Part shown: positions 16,622 through 24,190 of the stretch, in pieces
How the letters are laid out: the number at the start of each line of letters is the position of its first letter
Position numbering within the stretch: position 1 is the stretch's first letter
Assembly (NCBI GenBank): GCA_046330435.1
Contig: JAXLST010000013.1
Coordinates: 62,001 to 126,000, forward strand
Direction: 5' to 3'
Source: Ga0077560 sp046330435
GTDB taxonomy: Bacteria > Actinomycetota > Thermoleophilia > Miltoncostaeales > Miltoncostaeaceae
Length of the DNA: 64,000 nucleotides
Notes under the pieces: generated by a model
Seen by the model: the letters and a program-made list of their open reading frames with translations, nothing else
Told to the model about the DNA's origin: nothing
Database searches by the model: none
Program-made: the position numbers and the translations under genes

Positions 16622-17784
16622 CCCTGGGTGCCCGCGATGCAGGCGGCGTTCGCGCGGTCCGCGGCGGCCGCGTCGTCACCGCGGTCCCGGTGGTCCCAGT
16701 TCCGGGTGTCGCGGTACGCCTCGGCGGCGTCGGTGGTGATGCGCAGCGACCCGATGCCGACCTCGGCGTCCACCGCGAGGCGGTGGTCCGTGGACAGCGC
16801 GGTGTCGCGGCGGTCCAGGTCGACGCCCTCCTGCCGGCGGCCCAGGATGGCGAGCTCGCCCACGCCGACGTGGGCGTCCGGCACCACGCACAGGTCCGGC
16901 GGGACCACCAGCACGGCCTCGCCCAGGCCGACCTCGACGCGCAGGGTGGTCTCCCCGGCGGGGAATGCGACGTTGCGCAGGTCGACGATGAGCGAGCCGG
17001 CGCCCATGTCGTACGACTCGGGCAGGTCCGCGACGGTGCGGGGGGTCTCGGTGCGCTCGCCGTAGTCGCCGCGCAGGTCCACGTCGGCGGCGGTCGCGAT
17101 GCCGGTGCCCAGGGCGAGGGCGATGGCGGGGGCGATGAGCCAGCGGGCGCCGCCCGCGAAGGCCGCGGCCATGATGCCGAGGCCCGCGACGACCAGCAGG
17201 CCGGCGACGGCGGCGCCGCCGCCCAGGCCCGCCGCCCAGAAGCCCACGCCCACCGCGGCGACGGAGGCGATGAGCACCGCGATGCCCAGGACGATGCGCC
17301 CGGCGGCGGACGCCGCGGCGTGGCCGTCGCGTCCGCGCACCAGCCACCAGATCGCCCCGCCGAACAGCGCGAGGATCACCAGCGGGCCGCCGAACCAGCC
17401 GGGCCACCAGAACACGTGGTCCGCACCGATGCCCAGGGCGATGAACAGCAGGATCGCGCCGGCGATGATCGCCGCCCGTGAGGCGCGCGGGGCGGCGCCG
17501 GGAGCGGCGCCGTCCTCGGGCACCAGCAGCCATGCGGCGAGGTAGAGCACGACGCCCGCGCCGCCCAGGAACACCAGCCCCACCGCGGCGATGCGGGTGA
17601 TGACCGGGTCGATGTTGAAGTAGCGGGCGATGCCGGAGCACACGCCGGCGAGCACGCGCTCGTCGCGGGGCCGCGTGAGGCGCTTCGCGGCGGGCTCCTG
17701 CGGGCCGGGGTCCTGCGGTGCGGGATCGGGTTCCCCGCTCGGCAGCTGGGCGGTCGGTTCGTCGTTCACGGTCTCATCCTCCAT
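16618..17784 (-). CDS. PspC-domain protein with LiaF-like C-terminal domain
   Basis: 388 residues. A disordered proline-rich N-terminus (1-35) leads to a PspC domain (about 36-95; RVLAGVCSGIARYFNIDPVI), then several membrane helices (about 100-235) and a C-terminal beta-helical domain of the LiaF/cell-wall-active-antibiotic-response type (SLIVDLRNVAFPAGETTLRV, then VGVGELAIL and VGIGSLRIT). First gene of an operon with a small membrane protein, a PspC-kinase and a NarL-type regulator. By analogy to LiaF it may restrain the kinase when the envelope is intact. ATG start; two GGGGTCATCCCC boxes lie 51-97 nt upstream. Confidence 0.88.
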   Translation of the reverse strand: MEDETVNDEPTAQLPSGEPDPAPQDPGPQEPAAKRLTRPRDERVLAGVCSGIARYFNIDPVITRIAAVGLVFLGGAGVVLYLAAWLLVPEDGAAPGAAPRASRAAIIAGAILLFIALGIGADHVFWWPGWFGGPLVILALFGGAIWWLVRGRDGHAAASAAGRIVLGIAVLIASVAAVGVGFWAAGLGGGAAVAGLLVVAGLGIMAAAFAGGARWLIAPAIALALGTGIATAADVDLRGDYGERTETPRTVADLPESYDMGAGSLIVDLRNVAFPAGETTLRVEVGLGEAVLVVPPDLCVVPDAHVGVGELAILGRRQEGVDLDRRDTALSTDHRLAVDAEVGIGSLRITTDAAEAYRDTRNWDHRDRGDDAAAADRANAACIAGTQG

Positions 17785-17834
17785 CGGGGCGGGCCACGTC
17801 TCCAGCCTGCGTCACGGGAGGGGCGGTGCCCATT

Positions 17835-17881
17835 GGGGATGACCCCGAGGGCACCCTGACACCGGGGTCGGGGATGACCCC
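17835..17881 (-). promoter_or_regulatory. Paired GGGGTCATCCCC boxes upstream of the PspC operon
   Basis: Two identical 12-bp near-palindromes (GGGGTCATCCCC on the minus strand) at 17835-17846 and 17870-17881, 35 bp apart start to start, roughly 3.3 helical turns. They lie 51-97 nt upstream of the PspC/LiaF start and nowhere else noticed in the window. The arrangement fits tandem binding of the NarL-type regulator encoded at the end of the same operon; this is inference. Confidence 0.5.
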
Positions 17882-17890
17882 CTCAACGAC

Positions 17891-17918
17891 GTGGGGGCTC
17901 CCGTCCGGGAGCCCCCAC
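17891..17918 (-). terminator. Hairpin terminator after groEL
   Basis: Near-perfect inverted repeat GTGGGGGCTCCCG (17891-17903) and CGGGAGCCCCCAC (17906-17918), located 30-57 nt past the groEL stop on the minus strand and 10 bp from the second GGGGTCATCCCC box. Confidence 0.7.
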
Positions 17919-17947
17919 GAAGCACTGCGATGGCCGGGTGGCCTGGG

Positions 17948-19582
17948 CTACATCATGCCGCCCATGCCGCCCATGTTCGGGCTCATGCCACCCATCGGGC
18001 CGGCGCCGCCCTCCTCGGGCTTGTCGACCACGACGCACTCGGTGGTGAGGATGTTCTTCGCGATCGACGCGGCGTTCTGCAGCGCCGAGCGGGTCACCAT
18101 AGCCGGGTCGATGATGCCCTGCTCGACCAGGTCCACGTACTCACCGGTGTCGACGTTCAGGCCGTGGCCGTTGGCGAGCTCACGCACCTTGCCCACGACG
18201 ACCGACCCCTCCAGGCCCGCGTTGTCGGCCAGCTGGCGAAGCGGCTCCTCCAGCGCGCGACGGACGATCGCGACACCCGTCGCCTCGTCGCCGTCCAGGC
18301 TGATGCCGTCGAGGCTGCTGATGGCGTTCACCAGGGCGACGCCACCGCCGGGGATGATCCCCTCCTCGAGCGCCGCGCGGGTCGCCTGAAGGGCGTCCTC
18401 CACACGGTGCTTCTTCTCCTTCATCTCGGTCTCGGTCGCGGCACCGACCTTCACCACCGCAACGCCACCGGCGAGCTTGGCAAGACGCTCCTGCAGCTTC
18501 TCCCGGTCGAAGTCGCTGTCGGAGGTCTCGATCTCCGCGCGGATCTGCTTGATCCGCCCCTGGATCCCGGCCGCGTCCCCGGCACCGTCGATGATCGTGG
18601 TGGTGTCCTTGCCCACGACCACCTTCCGGGCCCGACCCAGCTGAGAGACCTGGGTGTTGACCAGCTTCAGGCCCATCTCCTCGGCGATCACCTCACCGTC
18701 GGTGAGGATCGCGATGTCCTCGAGCATCCGCTTACGACGGTCACCGAACCCGGGGGCCTTCACCACGATCCCCGTGAAGGTGCCACGCAGCTTGTTGACG
18801 ATCAGGGTCGCCAGGGCCTCACCCTCGACGTCCTCGGCGATGATCAAAAGGCTCTTGCCGGACTGGATCACCCGCTCGAGGACCGGCACCAGGTCCTGCA
18901 CCGTGCTGATCTTGCCGTTGTGGATGAGGATGTAGGGGTCCTCGAGGACGGCCTCCATGCGGTCCTGGTCGGTGATCATGTACGGCGACATGTACCCACG
19001 GTCGAACTGCATGCCCTCGGTGAAGTCCAGCTCCATCCCGAAGGTCTGGCCCTCCTCGACGTTCACCACGCCGTCCTTGCCGACCTTCTCGATCGCGTCG
19101 GCGATCACATCACCGATCGCACGATCACGCGCGGAAATCGTGGCGACCCGGGCGATGTCCTCCTTGCCCGAGACCTCCTTCGCCTGACCCGCGACGGCCT
19201 CGACGACGGCCTCGACCGCGGTCTCGATGCCGCGCTTCAGGCCCATCGGGTTGGCGCCCGCGGCCACGTTCTTGAGGCCCTCACGCACGATCGCCTGTGC
19301 GAGCACGGTCGCGGTGGTGGTGCCGTCACCGGCCACATCGTTGGTCGCGGTCGCGACCTCACGCACCAGCTGCGCGCCCTGGTTCTCGAACGGGTCCGCA
19401 ACCTCGATCTCACGCGCGATGGTCACACCATCGTTGGTGATCGTCGGCGCACCGAACTTCTTGTCCAGCACCACGTACCGGCCCTTGGGGCCGAGCGTGA
19501 CCTTGACCGCGTCGGCGAGGGTGTTCACGCCGCGCTCGAGGGCCCGGCGGGCGTCCTCGTGGAACAGGATCTCCTTGGCCAC
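17948..19582 (-). CDS. groEL: Chaperonin GroEL (Hsp60)
   Basis: 544-residue ATP-dependent 60-kDa chaperonin that folds proteins in a double-ring cavity capped by GroES. Full-length, with MAKEILFHEDARRALERGVN at the N-terminus, ATP-binding GPKGRYVVLDKKFGAP and GDGTTTATVLA, and GGGVALVNA in the equatorial domain. The C-terminus is a Gly-Met-rich tail (MGGMGGMM), typical of GroEL copies that function as the general chaperonin. It follows groES by 2 bp and shares its CIRCE-controlled promoter. Confidence 0.98.
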   Translation of the reverse strand: MAKEILFHEDARRALERGVNTLADAVKVTLGPKGRYVVLDKKFGAPTITNDGVTIAREIEVADPFENQGAQLVREVATATNDVAGDGTTTATVLAQAIVREGLKNVAAGANPMGLKRGIETAVEAVVEAVAGQAKEVSGKEDIARVATISARDRAIGDVIADAIEKVGKDGVVNVEEGQTFGMELDFTEGMQFDRGYMSPYMITDQDRMEAVLEDPYILIHNGKISTVQDLVPVLERVIQSGKSLLIIAEDVEGEALATLIVNKLRGTFTGIVVKAPGFGDRRKRMLEDIAILTDGEVIAEEMGLKLVNTQVSQLGRARKVVVGKDTTTIIDGAGDAAGIQGRIKQIRAEIETSDSDFDREKLQERLAKLAGGVAVVKVGAATETEMKEKKHRVEDALQATRAALEEGIIPGGGVALVNAISSLDGISLDGDEATGVAIVRRALEEPLRQLADNAGLEGSVVVGKVRELANGHGLNVDTGEYVDLVEQGIIDPAMVTRSALQNAASIAKNILTTECVVVDKPEEGGAGPMGGMSPNMGGMGGMM

Positions 19583-19584
19583 GG

Positions 19585-19869
19585 TCAGACCGCCTTCGCC
19601 AGGACGTCGGCCTCACGCAGGATGATGAGGTCCTCGCCGTCGATCTTGATCTCGGTCCCGCCGTACTTGCTGTAGATCACCTCGTCGCCCTCGGCGACGA
19701 GCATCGGGACGCGCTTGCCGTCCTCGAACCGGCCCTCGCCCACGGCGACGACCTTGCCGCGCTGCGGCTTCTCCTTCGCGGTGTCGGGGAGGACCAGCCC
19801 GCTGGCCGTGACCTCCTCGGCCTCGATCGCCTTCACGACGAGGCGATCACCAAGCGGCTTCAGCTTCAT
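19585..19869 (-). CDS. groES: Co-chaperonin GroES (Hsp10)
   Basis: 94-residue lid protein of the GroEL chaperonin. The N-terminal MKLKPLGDRLVVK, mobile-loop region ASGLVLPDTAKEKP and C-terminal YSKYGGTEIKIDGEDLIIL are all typical. The ATG is preferred over upstream in-frame codons because AAAGGAG lies just before it and the family N-terminus begins there. Directly upstream sits a CIRCE element, so the pair should be repressed by HrcA and induced by heat. Confidence 0.98.
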   Translation of the reverse strand: MKLKPLGDRLVVKAIEAEEVTASGLVLPDTAKEKPQRGKVVAVGEGRFEDGKRVPMLVAEGDEVIYSKYGGTEIKIDGEDLIILREADVLAKAV

Positions 19870-19879
19870 GCGATCTCCT

Positions 19880-19917
19880 TTGGCACTCTCGGTAGGTGAG
19901 TGCCAAGAGCGTGCCAA
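19880..19917 (-). promoter_or_regulatory. groESL promoter overlapped by a CIRCE operator (HrcA site)
   Basis: Inverted repeat TTGGCACTC (19880-19888), 9-nt spacer, GAGTGCCAA (19898-19906); the CIRCE consensus is TTAGCACTC-N9-GAGTGCTAA, so each arm has a single change and they remain complementary. Minus-strand promoter hexamers TTGGCA (19912-19917) and TACCGA (19889-19894) are separated by 17 nt, with the -10 element inside the CIRCE spacer. The left CIRCE arm also touches the groES ribosome-binding site. Confidence 0.9.
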
Positions 19918-19970
19918 AGCGAGACCCGCGCCGCAAGGCGCAGGCGGCCGGGACCTGTAAGAACCGGGGC

Positions 19971-20684
19971 GTGCGCTTCCCCCGCCGCAGCCGCCTCCTG
20001 CTCGCCGTCGCCGTGGTGCTCGCCGCCGTGTTCGGTGGGCGCCTGCTGCTGGTGCTCGCGGCGCGCGGCACGCCGGGGTCCGCGGAGCTCACGCCGTTGC
20101 GGCCCGGCGAGCACCGGGTGGCGATCGTGTTCGGTGCGGGGCTGGCGCCGGGCGGGACCCGGCCGTCGCCGCTGCTGGACGACCGCCTGAGGGCCGGCGA
20201 GGACCTCCTGCGCCGCGGCATCGTGGACCGCCTGCTGATGACCGGCGACAACTCGGTCGCGCGGTACAACGAGCCGGGCGTCATGCGGCGGGCCGCGATC
20301 GCCCGCGGAATCGACCCGGACGCGATCGCCGTGGACTACGGCGGCCGGCGCACCTGGGACTCCTGCCGGCGGGCCCGCGACGTGTTCGGCGTCACCCGCG
20401 CGGTGGTGGTGTCCAGCGACTTCCACCGGGCGCGCACCGTCGTGGTGTGCCGGGCGGCGGGCATCACCGTCGACGGCGCCGTGGGCGCGGACACCGCGAG
20501 GTACGGCACCCGGACCCGCCTGGGCTGGCGGGCGCGGGAGCTCGCCGCCTCGTGGCGGGGCGTCGTGGACGCGTGGATCCACCACCCCGCCGTGGCGGTG
20601 GGCGGCGCCCCCATCGACATCTACGACCCCGCCGCGGTGCGGGCGTCGCTGAGCCCTCAGGACCGGGCGGTCACCGCCCCGTAG
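19971..20684 (+). CDS. DUF218 (SanA/YdcF/ElyC-like) membrane-anchored protein
   Basis: 237 residues: a basic N-terminus and one membrane anchor (about residues 8-28), then an extracytoplasmic DUF218 domain. Family motifs are IVFGAGLAPGGTRPSPLLDD, LLMTGDNSVARYNEPGVM, the acidic/Tyr YGGRRTWDSCRRAR and VVVSSDFHRARTVVVC. Related SanA and ElyC proteins affect envelope permeability and peptidoglycan precursors. The GTG at 19971 is chosen; an in-frame GTG at 19896 would place coding sequence inside the CIRCE element and adds an unlikely basic leader. It is divergent from groES. Confidence 0.85.
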   Translation: MRFPRRSRLLLAVAVVLAAVFGGRLLLVLAARGTPGSAELTPLRPGEHRVAIVFGAGLAPGGTRPSPLLDDRLRAGEDLLRRGIVDRLLMTGDNSVARYNEPGVMRRAAIARGIDPDAIAVDYGGRRTWDSCRRARDVFGVTRAVVVSSDFHRARTVVVCRAAGITVDGAVGADTARYGTRTRLGWRARELAASWRGVVDAWIHHPAVAVGGAPIDIYDPAAVRASLSPQDRAVTAP

Positions 20685-20690
20685 CGCGGC

Positions 20691-21053
20691 TCAGTCGAGC
20701 GGCGGGAACTCGATGACCTCGCTGAAGTGCACCACCGACACCGTGTCGTCGATGGTCACGTCGCGCGAGTAGATCTGGCTGAGGAACTGGACGGTGTCCT
20801 CCACCAGCCGGAACTCGGGGTTGTCGCGCTCGATGTCGCGCTGGCTGAGCTCCCGGATGGGCTTGACGTCCACCTGGTCGACCATCGCCGTGAAGATGCG
20901 CTGCTTGGGCCCGTGGCGGTGGCCGACGGTGACCCACACCAGCTGGCCCTTCTTGTACTTGTGGCTCTTGTCGCCCAGCCGGATCGTGGCCGTCTTGCGC
21001 CCCTTGCGGAGCTGGTCGACGAACAGGGGCGAGTAGAAGTTCAGGGCGAACAC
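20691..21053 (-). CDS. ASCH-domain protein (putative RNA-binding)
   Basis: 120-residue protein consisting of a single ASCH domain, a PUA-related fold thought to bind RNA. Family stretches are LNFYSPLFVDQLRKGRKTAT and IRLGDKSHKYKKGQLVWVTV, with a conserved-looking ELSQRDIERDNPEF helix. Convergent with the DUF218 gene (6 bp apart). It lies downstream of the Trp-repeat gene on the same strand but a hairpin (21148-21183) separates them. Confidence 0.78.
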   Translation of the reverse strand: MFALNFYSPLFVDQLRKGRKTATIRLGDKSHKYKKGQLVWVTVGHRHGPKQRIFTAMVDQVDVKPIRELSQRDIERDNPEFRLVEDTVQFLSQIYSRDVTIDDTVSVVHFSEVIEFPPLD

Positions 21054-21147
21054 GGGCTCCCCATCGGGACGTGCGGGACGCCGGGGCGGAGGCGCGTCCC
21101 GTCGACGGCAACGGACGCCCGGGAGACTACCCCTCCACGCGCATGCG

Positions 21148-21183
21148 GCGGCGGCCGAACGGGGATGCCCCGCCGGCCGCCGC
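21148..21183 (-). terminator. Hairpin after the Trp-repeat protein gene
   Basis: Inverted repeat GCGGCGGCCG (21148-21157) and CGGCCGCCGC (21174-21183), with a nested CGGGGCATCCCCG-like inner stem in the 16-nt loop. It lies 12 nt past the stop of the repeat gene on the minus strand, isolating it from the ASCH gene. Confidence 0.6.
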
Positions 21184-21194
21184 GCGTGCGTTCG

Positions 21195-22289
21195 CTACTT
21201 GCCGCCGAACAGCCGGCGCAGGAAGCCCATGACGCCGCCGCCGCCCTTCGCGGCCGCGCCCACGCGCTCCGAGGCCTCGGCCGCGGCGCCGGACACCGCC
21301 TTGAGGGCCTCCTCGGCCTTCTCGGCGATCTCCTCGACGATCTCGGAGGCCTTCTCGGCCGTGCCGCCGCCCGCGCCGTTCGCGGCCGCCGCACCGGCGG
21401 ACGCGCCGGCGGCGGTGCCGCCGCCCGTGCCGACCCACTTCTCCAGGGCCTCCCAGCCGGTCTTCCCGGACGGACCCGCCGAGGCGGAGCCGGAGGCCGC
21501 GGCCGCGGAGGAACCGCCGGACGAGGCGCCCGCGGCGGTGCCGCCGCCGGTGCCGACCCACTTCTCGAGGGCCTCCCAGCCGGTCTTCTTGGCGCCGCCC
21601 TCAGCGGCCGGAGCCGCGGCGGCGCCGCCGCCGGAACCCGAGCCGACCCACTTCTCCAGGGCCTCCCAGCCGGTCTTCCCCGAGGGGCCCGACGCGGCCG
21701 GAGCCGCAGCGGCACCGCCGCCGGAACCCGAGCCGACCCACTTCTCCAGGGCCTCCCAGCCGGTCTTCCCGGACGGACCCGACGCGGCCGGAGCCGCAGC
21801 CGACGAACCCGAGCCGGAGCCGACCCACTTCTCCAGGGCCTCCCAGCCGGTCTTGCCGGACGGACCCGACGCGGCCGGAGCCGCAGCCGACGAACCCGAG
21901 CCGACCCACTTCTCCAGGGCCTCCCAGCCGGTCTTGCCCGACGGACCCGACGCGGCCGGAGTCGCGGCGGCACCGCCGCCCGAACCCGAACCGACCCACT
22001 TCTCCAGGGCCTCCCAGCCGGTCTTCCCCGAGGGGCCCGACGCGGCGGGAGCCGCGGAGGCGGAGGACGAGCCGGCCGAGCCGACCCACTTCTCCAGGGC
22101 CTCCCAGCCCGTCTTCTGGCTCGGGCCGCCGGACGCGATGGGCGCCCCGGCCTCGGCCGCGGGGGCCTGGCCCGGCGACACCCACTTCTCGAGGGCCTCC
22201 CAGCCGGTGGGAGCACCGCCGGCGGCGGGCGGCGGGAACCGGAACTTGAGCGAACGCGGAGCGGTTCCCTCCTGCAGGCGGTGGGTCAT
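21195..22289 (-). CDS. Nine-repeat Trp-motif (TGWEALEKWV) low-complexity protein, function unknown
   Basis: 364-residue protein I cannot assign to any family. The exact decapeptide TGWEALEKWV occurs nine times, at residues 28-37, 60-69, 90-99, 120-129, 147-156, 176-185, 206-215, 236-245 and 278-287, joined by flexible Gly/Ser/Ala/Pro linkers of 17-32 residues, often containing PAASGPSGK. A charged Ala/Glu-rich helix follows (about 311-347), ending in a short basic amphipathic tail (GFLRRLFGGK). The N-terminus is basic (LQEGTAPRSLKFRFPPP). No signal peptide or membrane segment is present. The ATG at 22289 is preceded by GGAGGAGG; an in-frame TTG 12 nt upstream is less likely. A promoter (22359-22388) and a hairpin terminator make it monocistronic. 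The layout suggests a multivalent scaffold or docking protein; this is inference. Confidence 0.85.
   Translation of the reverse strand: MTHRLQEGTAPRSLKFRFPPPAAGGAPTGWEALEKWVSPGQAPAAEAGAPIASGGPSQKTGWEALEKWVGSAGSSSASAAPAASGPSGKTGWEALEKWVGSGSGGGAAATPAASGPSGKTGWEALEKWVGSGSSAAAPAASGPSGKTGWEALEKWVGSGSGSSAAAPAASGPSGKTGWEALEKWVGSGSGGGAAAAPAASGPSGKTGWEALEKWVGSGSGGGAAAAPAAEGGAKKTGWEALEKWVGTGGGTAAGASSGGSSAAAASGSASAGPSGKTGWEALEKWVGTGGGTAAGASAGAAAANGAGGGTAEKASEIVEEIAEKAEEALKAVSGAAAEASERVGAAAKGGGGVMGFLRRLFGGK
21429..22208 (-). repeat. Coding tandem repeats encoding nine TGWEALEKWV motifs
   Basis: The DNA of the motif is almost invariant between copies (CACTTCTCCAGGGCCTCCCA on the plus strand recurs, with CGAGGGCC variants in three copies), whereas linkers vary in length. 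Periods are 81-96 bp for most copies and 126 bp before the last. The near-identity at nucleotide level suggests recent duplication or gene conversion, with the array able to change copy number. Confidence 0.9.
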
Positions 22290-22358
22290 TTCCTCCTCCA
22301 ACCTCTTCTCCCAAACGACAGGAGTTCTCGCCGCACGCGGTTCGTGCGGGTGGTCACG

Positions 22359-22388
22359 AACCTACGGGTTGGCCCTGCACAGGGTCAA
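22359..22388 (-). promoter_or_regulatory. Sigma70-type promoter for the Trp-repeat gene
   Basis: On the minus strand TTGACC (22383-22388) and TAGGTT (22359-22364) are separated by 18 nt, close to housekeeping -35/-10 hexamers. The predicted transcript start is about 60 nt upstream of the ATG, leaving a leader with a CGCACG/CGTGCG stem and the strong GGAGGAGG ribosome-binding site. Confidence 0.6.
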
Positions 22389-22414
22389 GGTTCCAATGGG
22401 GAGTTGCGCGGCCT

Positions 22415-23275
22415 TCACACGGTGTCGAGCAGCCGGCGGTAGCTGTCGAGCCGGTCGGGGTGCACGCGCTCCGCGACGGCGCAACCGGGCTCCCCCGCAT
22501 GCCTGCATCCGCGAAAGCGACAGTCCTTCGCCGCGGCGGCGATCTCCGGGAACCCGTCGCCCAGGTCCTCGGCGTCCATGGGCGGCAGGTAGAACGTGCG
22601 GACCCCGGCGGTGTCCACCACCGCGCCCCCGCCCGGCATGGGGATGAGCCGCGGATCGCTGGTGGTGTGCCGCCCCTTGCCGACCTTGCGGCTCACCTCG
22701 CCGACGGCGCGGTGCACGCCCGTGAGCGCCTGGGTGAGCGACGACTTCCCCACCCCGGAGTGGCCGGCGAGCGCGGCGATGCGGCCGCCGATGAGGCCGC
22801 GGATGCGCTCCACGAACGCCGGGTCGAAGGTGCTGCCCACCTCCACCGGGTACCCCACGTCGCGGTAGACGGCGAGCTGCTCGTCCAGGGCGGCGCGGTC
22901 CTCCACCAGGTCGAGCTTGGTGATCGCCAGGGCCGGCTCCAGGCCGCCGAGCGCCGCGGCGACCATGTACCGGTCCACCAGGCGGGGCCGGAACGGCGGG
23001 TCGACGGCGGCCGCCACGACCAGGAGCAGGTCGGCGTTCGCGACCAGCGGCCGGGCGCGGTTGCGGCTGCCGAACTCCCCGCGGCTCAGCAGCGTGTGGC
23101 GTTCGTGGATCTCCTCCACCCGCAGCTGGCCCTCGCCGCGGTCGGCCAGGCGCACGTCGTCCCCGGCGACCGGCGGGCCCCCGGGGATGCGCGGCAGGAT
23201 CGGCACCTCCAGCTCCCGGCCGTCGACGAGCACCGAGGCGCTGGGCCCCGACACGCGGACGACCAGGGCGGGCAC
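22415..23275 (-). CDS. rsgA: Ribosome small subunit biogenesis GTPase RsgA
   Basis: 286-residue circularly permuted GTPase that matures the 30S subunit. The permuted motif order is visible: G4 ITKLD near residue 118, G1 GHSGVGKSSL near 170, and G3 DTAGVR near 220, with the OB-fold in front and a C-terminal zinc motif (CRFRGCRHAGEPGC). It starts with GTG one base after the pyrE stop, so pyrE and rsgA are co-transcribed. Length is normal. Confidence 0.93.
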   Translation of the reverse strand: MPALVVRVSGPSASVLVDGRELEVPILPRIPGGPPVAGDDVRLADRGEGQLRVEEIHERHTLLSRGEFGSRNRARPLVANADLLLVVAAAVDPPFRPRLVDRYMVAAALGGLEPALAITKLDLVEDRAALDEQLAVYRDVGYPVEVGSTFDPAFVERIRGLIGGRIAALAGHSGVGKSSLTQALTGVHRAVGEVSRKVGKGRHTTSDPRLIPMPGGGAVVDTAGVRTFYLPPMDAEDLGDGFPEIAAAAKDCRFRGCRHAGEPGCAVAERVHPDRLDSYRRLLDTV

Positions 23276-23276
23276 G

Positions 23277-23852
23277 TCAGCCGTTCAGGAGCTCCTGAGC
23301 GGTGTAGAGCGCGAACAGCGGTGCGTCGCCGAGGAGCTCCTCGATGACGGCCCGGCCGCCCTCCTCGCGGTCGATCACCACGAGCGCCGCGACCACGACC
23401 CCGCCGGCCTGGCGGGCCTTCTCGACGGCGATGGCCAGGGACCCGCCGGAGGTGAGGACGTCGTCGACGACGGCGACGGGGGTGCCCTCCTCGATGAACG
23501 GCCCCTCGATCCACTGCTGCAGCCCATGCTTCTTGCTCTCCTTGCGGACGAAGAAGCCGGTCACCCGCTCACCGGCGGCCCAGGCCGCGGCGGATGCGGC
23601 GCACACCAGCGGGTCGGCGCCGAGCGTGAGGCCGCCGACGGCCTTCGGCGCGGTGGGGGCGATGGCGTCCCAGGCGAGGGCCCCGGCGAGGGCGGCGCCC
23701 TCGGGGTCGAGGAGCACCTGGCGGGCGTCCACGTAGTAGCTGGAGCGCTTGCCGGAGGACAGCACCACGGATTCGTGGATGACCGCGTGGTCCGTCAGGA
23801 GGGTGCGCAGCCGGTCGCGCTGCTCGTTCGTCGTCGTCACGGGGCGGGACAC
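23277..23852 (-). CDS. pyrE: Orotate phosphoribosyltransferase
   Basis: 191-residue type I phosphoribosyltransferase that converts orotate and PRPP to orotidine 5'-phosphate in pyrimidine synthesis. The PRPP loop VAVVDDVLTSGGSL is at about residues 126-139; SSGKRSSYYVDAR near 35 and FFVRKESKKHG near 100 are typical PyrE motifs. The start is GTG; an internal GTG five codons on is possible. It leads a two-gene unit with rsgA and is divergent from the Nfu-N gene. Confidence 0.9.
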   Translation of the reverse strand: MSRPVTTTNEQRDRLRTLLTDHAVIHESVVLSSGKRSSYYVDARQVLLDPEGAALAGALAWDAIAPTAPKAVGGLTLGADPLVCAASAAAWAAGERVTGFFVRKESKKHGLQQWIEGPFIEEGTPVAVVDDVLTSGGSLAIAVEKARQAGGVVVAALVVIDREEGGRAVIEELLGDAPLFALYTAQELLNG

Positions 23853-23923
23853 TACCGGGCCGGACGGCCGTGCTCGGCGGCTCGGTAACCTGACCGGGTC
23901 ACCCAGCAGCGGAGGAACGGCAC

Positions 23924-24190
23924 GTGGTCCAGGTCACGCCGGAAGGCACCCCCAACCCGAACGCGGTCAAGTTCACGCTCGACCGGCCGGCCACCGACAA
24001 GCGCAACGAGACGTTCCGGGCCGGATCGGATCCCGCGGACTCCCCGCTGGGGGCCGCGATCTTCGCGCTCGACGGCGTCACCAACGTGTTCATCACCGCG
24101 AACTTCGTGAGCGTGAACAAGGAGGACGGCGCGGCCTGGGACGACCTGGTGCCGGACGTCATCGCCGTGATCGAGGGGCACTTCGGGTGA
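23924..24190 (+). CDS. Nfu/NifU N-terminal domain protein
   Basis: 88-residue protein with only the Nfu N-terminal domain: TPNPNAVKFTLDRP at the start, GVTNVFITANFVSVNK in the middle and a final amphipathic helix (VIAVIEGHFG). It lacks the C-x-x-C iron-sulfur domain, so it cannot itself carry a cluster in the usual Nfu manner; standalone Nfu-N proteins are known but undefined. A TAACCT hexamer at 23886-23891 may be its -10 element. Its stop overlaps the start of the next gene (GTGA). Confidence 0.8.
   Translation: MVQVTPEGTPNPNAVKFTLDRPATDKRNETFRAGSDPADSPLGAAIFALDGVTNVFITANFVSVNKEDGAAWDDLVPDVIAVIEGHFG

Noticed and set aside
17891..19675. Long plus-strand frame opposite groEL
   Set aside because: Shadow of the strongly codon-biased groEL gene; the product is a Leu/His/Asp-rich string without any domain.
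21429..22208. Regularly spaced DNA repeats resembling a CRISPR array
   Set aside because: The repeats keep one reading frame, spacers are low-complexity and similar to each other, periods vary by multiples of three, and no cas genes are present. They are protein repeats.
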